DNA from: Heligmosomoides polygyrus polygyrus
Taxonomy: Eukaryota > Nematoda > Chromadorea > Rhabditida > Heligmosomidae
DNA: 64,000 nt
NCBI GenBank assembly: GCA_947396885.1
Contig: OX377206.1
Span: forward strand, 87,913,960-87,977,959
Direction of reading: 5' to 3'
The notes beneath the pieces are model-generated. The model saw only the letters and a list, made by a program, of their open reading frames with translations. It did not search any database and was not told the origin of the DNA. Below, one piece after another: positions 12,427 to 22,857 of the stretch; the stretch's first letter is position 1, and each line of letters starts with the position of its first letter. The position numbers and the translations under genes are program-made.

Positions 12427-13157
12427 CAGGGTGCGTAAAAAGTATTGACGCACTAAATGACGGTTGTGGAAATAGTATTGCGCAATAAGTTTTAAAATAT
12501 TCACTTGAGAAATATGGAAATGATCTTGCAAACCGATAGAGTAACTCGCAATTGACATTGGCTTCTTTACTGTGAATACAGGAGTGAAAACGACGGAAGA
12601 ATTCATGAGCGCGCGCCGCAAGCACTTGCTTGCATTTCGTTCCATGCTTTGAACAGGGTAGCCTTCTGCGACTGGTCACTTCTGTTGAAAGTAGCCTAGA
12701 CCTCATTCTCCAAAATCGTCTAAAAAGAGCAATCCAGCGGATTCATGTTTAAGCTGTGTTCGCCTGAGAAGCTGTCCACACCTGCGCGCGCTATCTGTTT
12801 GCCGTTATCGGACAGAGCTTGATAATTTTGGATTTGAACGTAAACGTGCTTGAACCTCTTGTAATCATCATCTGTCATGACAGAGTCATGGCTGACGTTT
12901 AGGTTGCTGACCTCTTTCCTCACCAACCGTTTCGAACAGCGCCTAATTCTCTTGTTAAGGAAGTATTCAGCTCTTTGGGTAACAGACAAAAAAAGGCCAC
13001 CGTAACGATGACGATCATGTTTCTTCAGTTTTTTTGTGAGTGTTTTTTTGAGCACAATACAGACAACAAAAATAACACACAAAAACCTAGAGGGGTAAAA
13101 ACAGAAAGCTGGAGCTGAAACAAAAAGTGGGTGCGTCAATACTTTTTACGCACCCTG
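12427..13157 (-). mobile_element. Mariner element, internally deleted (second copy type)
   Basis: A perfect 27-bp terminal inverted repeat begins CAGGGTGCGTAAAAAGTATT at 12427 and is mirrored at 13131-13157, with TA on both sides (12425-12426, 13158-13159). The minus strand carries a transposase-like N-terminal segment (RRCSKRLVRKEVSNLNVS, LSDNGKQ) and a VVFTPVFTVKKP segment like the mid-domain. The perfect TIRs suggest a younger insertion than the neighbour at 11226, whose ends resemble it. Confidence 0.85.
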
Positions 13158-13369
13158 TATACGTTTGAGACAATATTTTGGAAACAGTGGGCCGACCAGT
13201 GTCCAGGGGATGCTGTGAAGCTGGAGAAAGTACGACGACATGAGCTTACAGTTCATACGTTGTCACAGCCCTATAACTGTGGTATCTACTGTGGTTCACT
13301 GTGTGTTTCCAGGATTTCTCTCCTAGTGGGGGAGAGCACTTCGCTTAGTATTTTTGGTAAGGACGATAA

Positions 13370-13519
13370 ATTCGCAAGTGCCCTGTTTTACAGACTTCAC
13401 ACACATAGCCTTCCCTTCGAGAGGACCTTTCTATTCAATTTCCTACCGATGAGATAATGGCCCATCATATTTGTGTTTGTTTTGCTTTTCTTCCGGTGCC
13501 CCCTCCGACTAGGATAGAC
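13370..13519. mobile_element. Partial MITE of the CCGACTAGGATAGA family
   Basis: It ends GCCCCCTCCGACTAGGATAG, and the preceding 130 bp resemble the interior of the element at 37371. No left end was found. Confidence 0.4.
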
Positions 13520-13544
13520 TCTGTTTGTAAAAAAAAACCATAAA

Positions 13545-13840
13545 GGATAAAGAATAAAGAACGGCGTTATTCAATCTCCTTTGGGATGCTCCACGCATTC
13601 CACTTCTACGAGATGTCGTCGAGGCGAGTTGAATGCGTATTTGGCCATACAATGACTTGCGGTGGCCAGCTGATGAACAAGTCAGCGCTTTATCCTTCCC
13701 AGACACGTCTGGTACCAATTCACCGACCCCGTAGGGATGGAAGGCTTGGTTGGCCTGGGCGGGAAATCCGAACCAGGAACCTGGTATCGGGTGCACGCGA
13801 CAGTCGGCGCCTCCTCCGACTGCGCCCCACGCGCCCTAAG
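13545..13840 (-). mobile_element. SINE A copy with 10-bp target duplication
   Basis: A full-length minus copy close to consensus, flanked by AAACCATAAA at 13535-13544 and 13841-13850. Confidence 0.85.
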
Positions 13841-13904
13841 AAACCATAAACGTCACGAAATACAAAACTTTGGTATACGATTCATTACACCTCAGTGCAA
13901 TACT

Positions 13905-14150
13905 TCATGACGCATGTGGCACGACGTCTGTGACACGTTCTCCGAATCTCGACGCAGGTAGCACAACGTTGGTACTATGTCTGTGGCACTCATTTTGAAT
14001 CCCGACGCACTTGTCTCGACGTCTGCGACACGCCTTTTCAATCATGACGCACACTGCACGATGATTGTGACACGTTTTCTTAACCCCAATGCTAGTGGCA
14101 CGACGTAGGTGCTACCTCTATGATACCCATTCTGAATCCCGATGAACCGC
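13905..14150. repeat. Degenerate tandem repeat, 42-54 bp unit
   Basis: The theme GCACGACGTCTGTGACACG then GAATCCCGACGCA recurs about five times with heavy divergence. Confidence 0.7.
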
Positions 14151-14725
14151 CACGAATGGATTTAAACGCCGCTTCTGCGTAGTTTCGTCCTACAACTGTA
14201 TATGCCTTTTCACAGAACGCAAACATACTCACATATTCAGGGTATGTATCAGTAGAAGAGATCAACCTTTGCATGATGAAGCTTTTGATGCACAGAAGAC
14301 GTTGGCTAACAAAGCATTCAAAAAAATCTCAACGAAATTTTATAATTTTGGCATCCAGAAGTTTTGAGAATACAGCTCATGGCTTCAGCTCACTGAATGT
14401 ATGCAGCGTGAAAACAGTGTAGCAGACTGGTAACTGCTTATAATGTTCTAAAAAAATGCGTGTCTAAAGACACGCTATTGTGCTCAGATTTTTTACGACG
14501 CTGTACAAAGTGGAAAACAGGTTTTTGCTGCGATTTCAACGTGAGATAATTTTTTACACGCTGAAATATCCATCTATCTGAGTAGCACAATGCGCTGCGT
14601 TTCTATTGGCGAAATTGAACAAAAAACAAAGCGAATCCAAAAACTGCGCACAAATTTTATTGCGGAAACAAAGTAGTGCAGTGGATGTTCGGCTGTTGTT
14701 TTTTTATGCGCTTGAGGCTTAAGAA

Positions 14726-15011
14726 GATAAGGGATAAAAAAGATAAAGGACGGCGCTCCTCAATCCGCTTTGTTATGCGCCACGCATTCTACTTCTACTG
14801 GATGTCGTGGAGGTAATTTGAATGCGTATTTGGCCATACATTGACTTGAGGTGGCCAGCCGATGAACAAGTAAGCGCTCGATTCTTCCCGGACATGTCTG
14901 GTACCAATTCAGCGAGGGGATGGAATGCTTGGTCGGCGTGGGCGGGAAATCCGAACCAAGAGCCCGATATCAGGTGCACGTGACAGTCGGCAACTCCTCC
15001 GACTGCGCTAC
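14726..15011 (-). mobile_element. SINE A copy
   Basis: A near-complete minus copy: tail AGATAAAGGACGGCGC, body TACCAATTCAGCGAGG, head CAACTCCTCCGACTGCGCTA. Confidence 0.8.
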
Positions 15012-15152
15012 ACAATTACAAGTATGAACACATATTACCTATGTTCCAAAGATGTCATTACGTCTTTCTTCTAATCGAAGTGCCACCGGGAGTTATCATA
15101 ACAGCAAAGTTCCTCGGAAACGTCGTCGTCATCATCATCATCATCATCGTCA

Positions 15153-15441
15153 TAGAAGCGCAGTAGGAGGAGGCGGCGGCAGGCTGTCGCGCACACGATT
15201 CCAGGTTCCTGGTTCGGAATTCCCGCCGAAGCCAATCGGGCCTTACATCCCTCCGGAATCAGTGAATTAGTACCAGAACCGTCTGGGAAGGATAAAACGC
15301 GATTTTATTCATCCGCTGACTAATTAAAATCACGCTATATCCCATATACCCATTCAAATGGTCTTCTCTATATCTCGTAGTACTAACATGCGTAGTGTAT
15401 ACCTCAAAGAGATCGATTATTGTCATTCTTCATCCTTTTCA
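15153..15441 (+). mobile_element. SINE A copy preceded by a triplet repeat
   Basis: The head AGAAGCGCAGTAGGAGGAGG starts right after a (GTC)n(ATC)n run at about 15119-15150; the distal half is diverged. Confidence 0.7.
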
Positions 15442-15737
15442 TAGAAAAAGAAAAAATGAAGGAATGTCGTAGCCCAAGTTTGCCGCTAACTTCAATATAT
15501 TCTCTACATATAACATTTTTTCCTAGGCTTTTTGGAACAATGATAGAAATAAAATCTGTAAAATCTCTGTTAATTTTGATAAGAATTTAAAAATAAAATA
15601 GAATTTTCACTAATCGTTTGACTCTATGTCTAAAAAATGATCGGAAATTTATGGAAAGCAAAGATTTATACGGCAACTCCAAGGATAATATGCAGCTTCC
15701 CAATAAATACAACCTTCTTTTTTATCTGTTTCCTTTG

Positions 15738-16020
15738 GGAACATGGCAGCGCAGTCGGAGGGGCACCGGCTGTCGGATGCACTCCGATTCCAGGTTCTTG
15801 GCTCGGATCTTCCCTCCAGCCCGACGGAGCCTTCCATCCATCCGGGCTCGGTGAGCTGGTATCATGATCGTCTCTGAAAGGTGAACTGGCTTGTCCATCA
15901 CATAGCCACCGAAAGTTACAGTACAGGGTAAATGCGCATTCAGAATGCCTCCACAACACCTCGTAGAAGTAGAATGCGTGGCGCATCCAGCAAAAGGATT
16001 GACTAGCGCCGGTCTTCATA
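15738..16020 (+). mobile_element. SINE A copy
   Basis: The head GAACATGGCAGCGCAGTCGG, B box TTCTTGGCTCGGATCTTCC and GAATGCGTGGCGCATCCAGC are visible. Confidence 0.75.
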
Positions 16021-16937
16021 GGTGGCTGAACAAGTTAATTTTGATAATTATTCTTTAACGCTTTCTTTGCTGTTTATTCCACAGTATTCTACGACTAGCA
16101 CGTGTTTGCCATCCGTTTACCATAGGCCTTGTATTCATGTCTTTAGACGACGTTGACGCGTTTAAGGTTTCAGAATTTCTGTTGGTGGTAGGCAGATTCA
16201 ACGGGAATTAATATGTTTTTACGAACTACTCTACGAATAGTATGTTCCCGGCTGTCTCGTGGGGCGGGGGAATCAGAAGAAATACCGTTAAGATGAGTTC
16301 GAGACATTGACCTCGGTGATAGAATGTGATGATAATGATGATGGTGATGATGATGTCTGTCTGCTGAATGTCGTCGTCGAGTTTGCTGCTGCTGCTGCGC
16401 CCTTCTGCCACGTGAGACAATTTTTCGCTTATCGTCGTTAGTGCACTCCGAATCTAGATCACCCGTTCTACCGTACGTTCGTCGGTCGTGGTCGTCGCCG
16501 CCGTCGTCGTCGTCGTCGTGGGTGTTTCCGGCGTCTCCCGCCCACTTCTCATATACCCCCGCGCACAGTCCAACCCTCCCCTTTTAAGGACGATTTGCCT
16601 CTCTGACCGTCCCTCACTGAGCTGCTGCTGCTGCTGGTCACACAATTCTACTTAGAATACGTAGACGCGGACCTCGACTGGTTGGACACAGACAGACCAG
16701 CAGCATCATCGGCCGCCGCCTCTTCTATACAACACCTTTACTATTCTCGTTGAACTGGTTGGCGATCTATTTTTCTATTCAACTCAATGCGGCCATCGCT
16801 GATCGTCAGCGCTTGGCTCATACAGGTCGGTACACCATACGCTGCACTTTTCGCTTTATTTTGTTTGTTTACACTTTATTCTTACAATATTCCATTTTGA
16901 CGCAATTTGTTGGCTATTTTAGTAATACTTGTAATAC
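16021..16937. other. Triplet-rich sequence, no gene recognised
   Basis: It contains GCTGCTGCTGC and GTCGTCGTCGTC runs on a rising GC background. It could be upstream regulatory sequence of the ADAMTS gene, which is only a guess from position. Confidence 0.35.
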
Positions 16938-17150
16938 TAGTGCGATATTTCCCCCGTTGTGATCTACGCCTATCTCTCCAGTATTACTGTATAGTGCGAT
17001 ATTTCCCCGTTGTGATCTATGCTTATCTCTCCAGTATTACTGTATAGTGTGATATTTCCTCCCGTTGTGATCTACGCCTTCGTCTTCAGTATTACTGTAT
17101 AGGGCGATGCGATATTTCCCCTCTTTGTGATCTACGCCTTCCTCTTTCTC
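16938..17150. repeat. Tandem repeat, about 54 bp, four copies
   Basis: Units start TAGTGCGATATTTCC at 16938, 16992, 17045 and 17100 (54, 53 and 55 bp). Each contains TTGTGATCTACGCC and, in the first three, CAGTATTACTGTA. Confidence 0.9.
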
Positions 17151-18848
17151 CGTTCCCATCTGTACCCTCTCGCCGCTGTTCTTTGTTCAAGAGCCGCTCC
17201 CTCGAAGCTCTACAGAAGCTCCAGCTTACACTCGGCGCACGACTAGGAGAAGTAGTAGCAGACTTGAAGGAAACTTGAAGAGAGGCTGCCAAAGTAGAAT
17301 GTAGTGCAAGAGAGCGCGCGGCAAGAGGCAAAAGGCGAGTGCGAACGAGCAGCGAACGAGAACAAGAAGTCCCTCTCGGTCGTGGCCATCGTCGCCGCCG
17401 TCGTCGTCGAGACATCGTCTCCGGCTGGGGCACTTTTGACAGCCCCCCCCCCCCCCTATAGAAGAGAGCTCAACCTTGAGTCTTGTCGCCACACAGTTTC
17501 ATTAAGACGGGCGCACGATCAATGCGCTCTTTTTCGCATCGCTGCAGTCAAGGGCGCTTTCGTCGCCATCGTCGTCACCGTCACCGTCACCGTCGCCACC
17601 ACGTCGTCGTCGTCGTCGCCGTCGCCGTGGCGTGGCGTAGCGTGGTGATCGTGGTCGTCGTAGGTCGGTGTGGTCTAGGTAATTCGTGAATGTCGCACGC
17701 AGTCGCAAGTCGGCTCCTGCTGCCTGCTGCGGCAGTGGCAATCCATCACTCAACGGGGAAAAGTACAACTGGCAATCCCTACATGGGCGGCTGATTGTCT
17801 TTGGATCGAATGAACAGGCGAAAATTTGCTAATATATAGTGTCCCAGCATTGGTAGTGATCTACCGGCTGGTTAGCTCTCTCCCAGCTGCTCCGACAAGG
17901 AATACCTATGCTCAATGCCAATGACCAGCGAACGAAAACAGACGCTCGGACGCGATGACGATGGCGATGGCGCGGCGCGTACTCAAAGATCGAGGAGGCG
18001 CCGCACTTAATTGCCGTCTTAAAGTGTTGAAGAGGCTTGATGAGTCCTCAAACACCCTCGCCGCCCGCCAGCGCCACCGTCACCCAGTCAGCCAGCCTAC
18101 CAGCCCAGAGAGAATTGCCATCGTCGGGGCGGCGGCGTGACATCGCTGACGGCACTTTTTCAACGGGCATACAGGGTTCAAGTGGTAGTAGAATTGTTGC
18201 CAACGCCAACTCAACCTGTAGGTAGGAGGTGCACACGGGTCAGTCAAGCAGCTTCCGGCTTCGTCCATGAGGAAAAGAAAATTGGTGGTCAACTTCCGGT
18301 CCTGCAAATCCTGCCGTCGCCGTCATCGCCGCTGCTGCTGATAATCGAACCAAAGGCCGATCCGACGACGAGGACGACGGCGACGGCGACGACGATTTCG
18401 CGTTTCTCTCGGCAATGTTCCGCTTTTTTACGCCGATGTGGTCGGTTGGTCGGTCGGTCGGACGGTCGCATTGTTTCAGTGAAACCACGCTCTCGCACAC
18501 CGCGCCACGTCGCACTGAACTCTGCTTCTGGACGTCCCCTTTCGAGGCGCGAAGCGGCTAGAAGGTGTTCAGCGTCCCGAACGGCTTAAGAACTCTTCCA
18601 GAGGACTTCTAAACACCTGTGGTTACCCATAGGGAGACAGTTAGTAGTGGTCGAGTTGGCGATGGTTGCAGTGGTATGGTGGCAAAAACGCGCGGCATCG
18701 GGAACGGATTCGGAAAATATGGACTTTCAGTGCATAGAGCGAAACCAGGTTCATTCGATTGGCGTGAAACACGCCATAAACGATCAGAATCAAAATCAAT
18801 CAGCAGCGAGTCGCTTGAGAATATCGGTGAGGTCTCACAGCTTATTGT

Positions 18849-18880
<32 letters not shown>

Positions 18881-21119
18881 ATGCTCAGCTAGATGCGTTC
18901 TGACGAGAAGTTTCACTCGTTGCACTTTACCACGTAGTAACCGGCTGCGCCAAGCAGCAGCCCTACCATATCCAGGAGAGCAGTCTGGTCGTGTAAACCT
19001 CACTGGACAATTGGGCATTCTCATCTTTTTCACGGCTTCATTGTCCTGTCTGCTTGCTGACCGAGGCAGCCGGCTGCTCAGTCAAAAAGTTCAAGGACGT
19101 ATCGCGAATTTTTATGTATAGCCAGCCGCCAGCCGGCCAGCCAGCCAGCCGGCCGAGACTTTTACGGCAGTGTACCCAGTCCCGTATGTGCGTGCTTTCT
19201 TCGAAGTGATTCGAGTTGAAATTTGCGTCAATGAAACGACGGAACCAGCGAACGACGTACGAGTGAGTGGTGACGGCGACGGTGCTGGTGGTGGTGGTGG
19301 CGGTGGTTGGTGGTGTTGGTGGTAGCGACGACGCTTTCAAAAAACACCAACCAGACGCTGGCGACCTTCAGTAGCGGAGTGCTGAGATACGCTGACAAAA
19401 ACAACACAGTGGCGAACACGTTTATAGACATGGCTCATTATTCAGAAGAGGATGCATCGGAGCGTTCGTTTCTCGCCTGCCGGCCGACCCACCGGAGCAG
19501 CTGCGCTGCTGTTGATCAGCGCTAGTAGTAGTAGACGACGTCGTGAACGGGTACAGAACCACCTGGAGGTCTGCTGAATTCCACGGTTGAGAGGACTTCT
19601 ACCCACCAGAATCCAACGGTGGAACTCAATCGAGCAGCTTATTCTGAACAACTGCTTCGAACCATAAGCCGTCAAAGTTGACTGCCCTGCATCAGTCCAA
19701 CGAACGTTAGGCTTCACGAACCGGCAGCAAGCTTCAAAAAATGTCACTTTAAATATTGATTGGCGCTTTGATATAAGATATTTCCAAATCCGCTGTTCCG
19801 ATAATAAGTTAAGTAAACGAAACAGAAAGCGACGATGAAAAGAAGTTGGTGATGCTCACACCGGTTCTTAGGTGAAAACTAAGCGCTTTGGATATTCTTC
19901 CGGCATGTGCGCGTCAATAAGGTGCTGTTTTTAGCTGTATCACGGCAGGATGCAATGATCGATTCATCACGGCGCTCAATCGATACGAATCCTCATCCTT
20001 CCACTGCGTCTGGGATTTATACTCCAGTGGCCGGGTTGCGTGGCGTTATAGAAACTGCTAATGTCTATTAGGCTAAGCTGACAATCAATATATTGATCGC
20101 ATATTATTATCGATTGCCTGCTTCGCCTAATTGATATGATCGCGTTCATAACGCCGCGTCGCTCAGTGACTGTAGTGTAAATCCGGACCCGTCTAGGGCG
20201 GATGTGTGTTCCAGCCGTCTGACTGATGGTGCGAGTAGTTAATGTGCCTACATAAGAAGGAGGAATGCGACAGCCAATCATGCTCATTGGAACACCTACT
20301 GGACATGAGGCAGCCAATCTGGGTACTATCCTCTATCGCAAGCACATTCGAAGCAGGGACCACATAACGCGGGCCAAATTAACGACTAGTACACTTCCAA
20401 CATTGATGAGGACGGAAACTATCAATATTGGCAGTTGTCGTAACCCGATGCCTGTTTCCTTCCGAGAGATGTTTTAGCAGAAAATCATTTTTATTTTATT
20501 TCTAGCAGTCTATTAGTATATTCTAAACTGTTAGTGTTTTGCTGCATTAAAATATTTACTTCTTGGTTCAACAAAAATCTTACAGGGAGTGCTGGGAATA
20601 ATAGAGTTCTTCACGCCACCGGAACTACGATATACGTTCGGTGTTGAAAAACACAGTGATGGTAAGCTTAAGCGAAACGGTTGTTTTCTATTTGTTCAAT
20701 TTTAAAGAGTTTTTGTAGCTTTTCAAAAGAAAACTGTGACAGGTACTATGTAAGACCATAGGCAGAGTCGTATATAGCTCGGAAGTCTACGACTGTTGAA
20801 GAATAGCAAGTTAAAGGTACTTAGAAACATCTGATAAACATAAACAACTTATGAGGCTTCAACCTGTTCAGAAGAAAATTCCATTCATTTCTAGAGTCAC
20901 TATGATTATTCATAAATCATAGTGGCATGACGTTTTTTCACATCAAGCTCAACATTATTCGGAATACAATTGGTTTGTTGTTAGAGAGGGATCTCAGGCT
21001 AAACACATAATGCAAAAAAACTATCGCAACCATTTTGGAATTTTCGAGTGTCAGCGTGTCAATCTTGTGGAGGAAATGATTTTTTTAGATTAAGCTAAAA
21101 TCGTATGTTTCTATTTTAA
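17151..21119. other. GC-rich and triplet-rich region without a recognised gene
   Basis: Includes (CGT/GTC)n near 17560-17620, (GAC)n at 18851-18881 and a GGT-rich run at about 19275-19322. Many frames stay open because of the triplet repeats. The missing first ADAMTS exon should lie somewhere upstream of 22784, possibly here, but I could not identify it. Confidence 0.4.
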
Positions 21120-22480
21120 AACGTTCTAGATCATCTGCAAATGTTCATTTTCTTCTTAAAAATCACCTATGTGACTCAGTTGTTGTTCTGTCTTTGCCTG
21201 AAAGATAAGCTAGGTGATCTGAAAAGCGTCCTGTTTCAATTGAAAAGCCGTCTAGACGATTTGAAAGTGCTCCAGTCCAGTCCGGTTCGAGAATCTCCCA
21301 TCCGTTTGATATGAAAAATGCCTTAAGTGATTTGAAAAACATCCAGTTTCTTGTCCAATTGAAGTAGTCTCCTCCGCGATTTGAAAGTCGTTCAGTTCTG
21401 TCGGAGAAATGCACCCTAGCGATGTAGCATGAATCGAAAAATATTCAGCATTCTCCGAAAGGCCGGTTTAACTTGAAGAAATTTCATCATTTCTCTTAAA
21501 TGTATACATATCGTCGCATAAAATTTGAAAAATATCATAAGTGATTTGCGATCGCCAGTTTGGAGTGGGAAATCTGTGGGAGTGGTTTGAAATTCGTCCA
21601 AATTATATAAAAATTACCGATATGGTTATAGAATCGTCGAGTTTTATTTGAACAAAGAGCTTCAATAGGTTGCCTTAATTTTGCCTAGTTTTATTTGAAA
21701 AATCTTTTCTATGATAAAAGAATTTTAATCGTTAGCATGAGATTGAAACGTATCCATTGGTAATATGAACATAGCTCAGTTTTTTGTCTATCTTGAAAAA
21801 CGTTTTCTGTGTGATTTAGAAGGCATTAATTTCTTCTGCTGGAAAAATGTAACAGATAATCTATACCTTGTCTAATTTAATTTCAAAGTTTTCTGGATGA
21901 TTTGAATATCATCCATGTTGATTAGGAAAACTCTTTTTAGGTGATTTTCGGGTCGTCCTATTTTATGTTAAAAAATGTCATAAAAGACCTGAAGACGGTC
22001 CAGTTTGATGGAACAATTTTCTCGGACGGTTTCATTTTAACGCTTGACTAGAAAAAACACGGATATCACTCGAGAGTCGTCGAGTTTTATTTGGAAAAAA
22101 ATTAAAAGTAGCTTGAAATAAAAGAGCGCCTGTCCTACGCAATTTCAAAAGTCTTCTACATGATCACGAACTTTGAATCGTCAGTTTTGATTTAAAAATT
22201 ACCTTTGGGTAGTTTGAACACAGTCTAGTTTCGTTAAGCATGGTAGGTCTTCTAAATTTAAAAATAAATAAATAGTCGCTCATTTCTGCTGAAATGTTCC
22301 ACATAACTTCTGCATTGTCCATTTTGATTTGAGATTTTTTTGATGAATTGAACATTAACCATTTTATTTTGAAATAGTCTCTTTGCTTTCTTGAAAATCG
22401 CCTCATTAACGCCTGCTTTGAAAAATCCCATGAAAGCCTTGAAAATAGTCAAGTTTTAACTGAAGTTTTCCTTTTTAATA
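21120..22480. repeat. Degenerate minisatellite, about 45-50 bp period
   Basis: The phrase GATTTGAAAA alternates with CGTCCAGTTTT-like blocks through about 1.35 kb; spacings between the latter cluster near 45-50 bp or twice that. Examples are TCGTCGAGTTTTATTTG at 21632 and 22077. Confidence 0.7.
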
Positions 22481-22783
22481 AAAAAATGATGTGATAATGA
22501 CTAACAAAAGCACTGCATTCCACATTTGTCACTGAGAGCTTGTTTTTTCGATGGCGTTACGAATAAAAATAAATAAATATGTAAATTTCTCATCAGAGAG
22601 ACAAATCAAATCGAGAAATGTCCGTCAAAGGTTATGTTCGTAAAGCGCACAAATAAGTTTAGTAAATAAGTAAACAAATAAATAAATCTGAAAATAAAGA
22701 ATATGAATATAAGAAATATGGAAACGAAAATATACAGCCTAGATTAAAGATGAGTGGAAGTGCTTAAAATGAAAGTGCTTCAG

Positions 22784-22857
22784 TTCCTCCTCATTTCGAG
22801 ATCGATCCAACGTTCACGTATAATCCAGATGGTACGCTTCAGAGTATGTCATTTCAG
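22784..22857 (+). CDS. ADAMTS exon: propeptide, part 1
   Basis: The exon lies between a GTGCTTCAG acceptor and a GTGAGT donor. It starts by completing a split codon and reads [16 protein letters not shown] and onward to SMSFQ. An in-frame ATG just upstream (22770) is in another frame that ends in a stop at the donor, so it is not the start. An earlier exon ending in phase 1 must exist upstream. Confidence 0.7.

Noticed and set aside
15118..15150. (GTC)n(ATC)n run as a CRISPR-like or regulatory array
   Set aside because: It is a simple triplet microsatellite next to a SINE head; there is no spacer structure.
17226..18589. Overlapping open frames rich in Arg, Ser and Asp
   Set aside because: Frames stay open because of GTC/CGT/GAC triplet repeats on both strands; no conserved motif.
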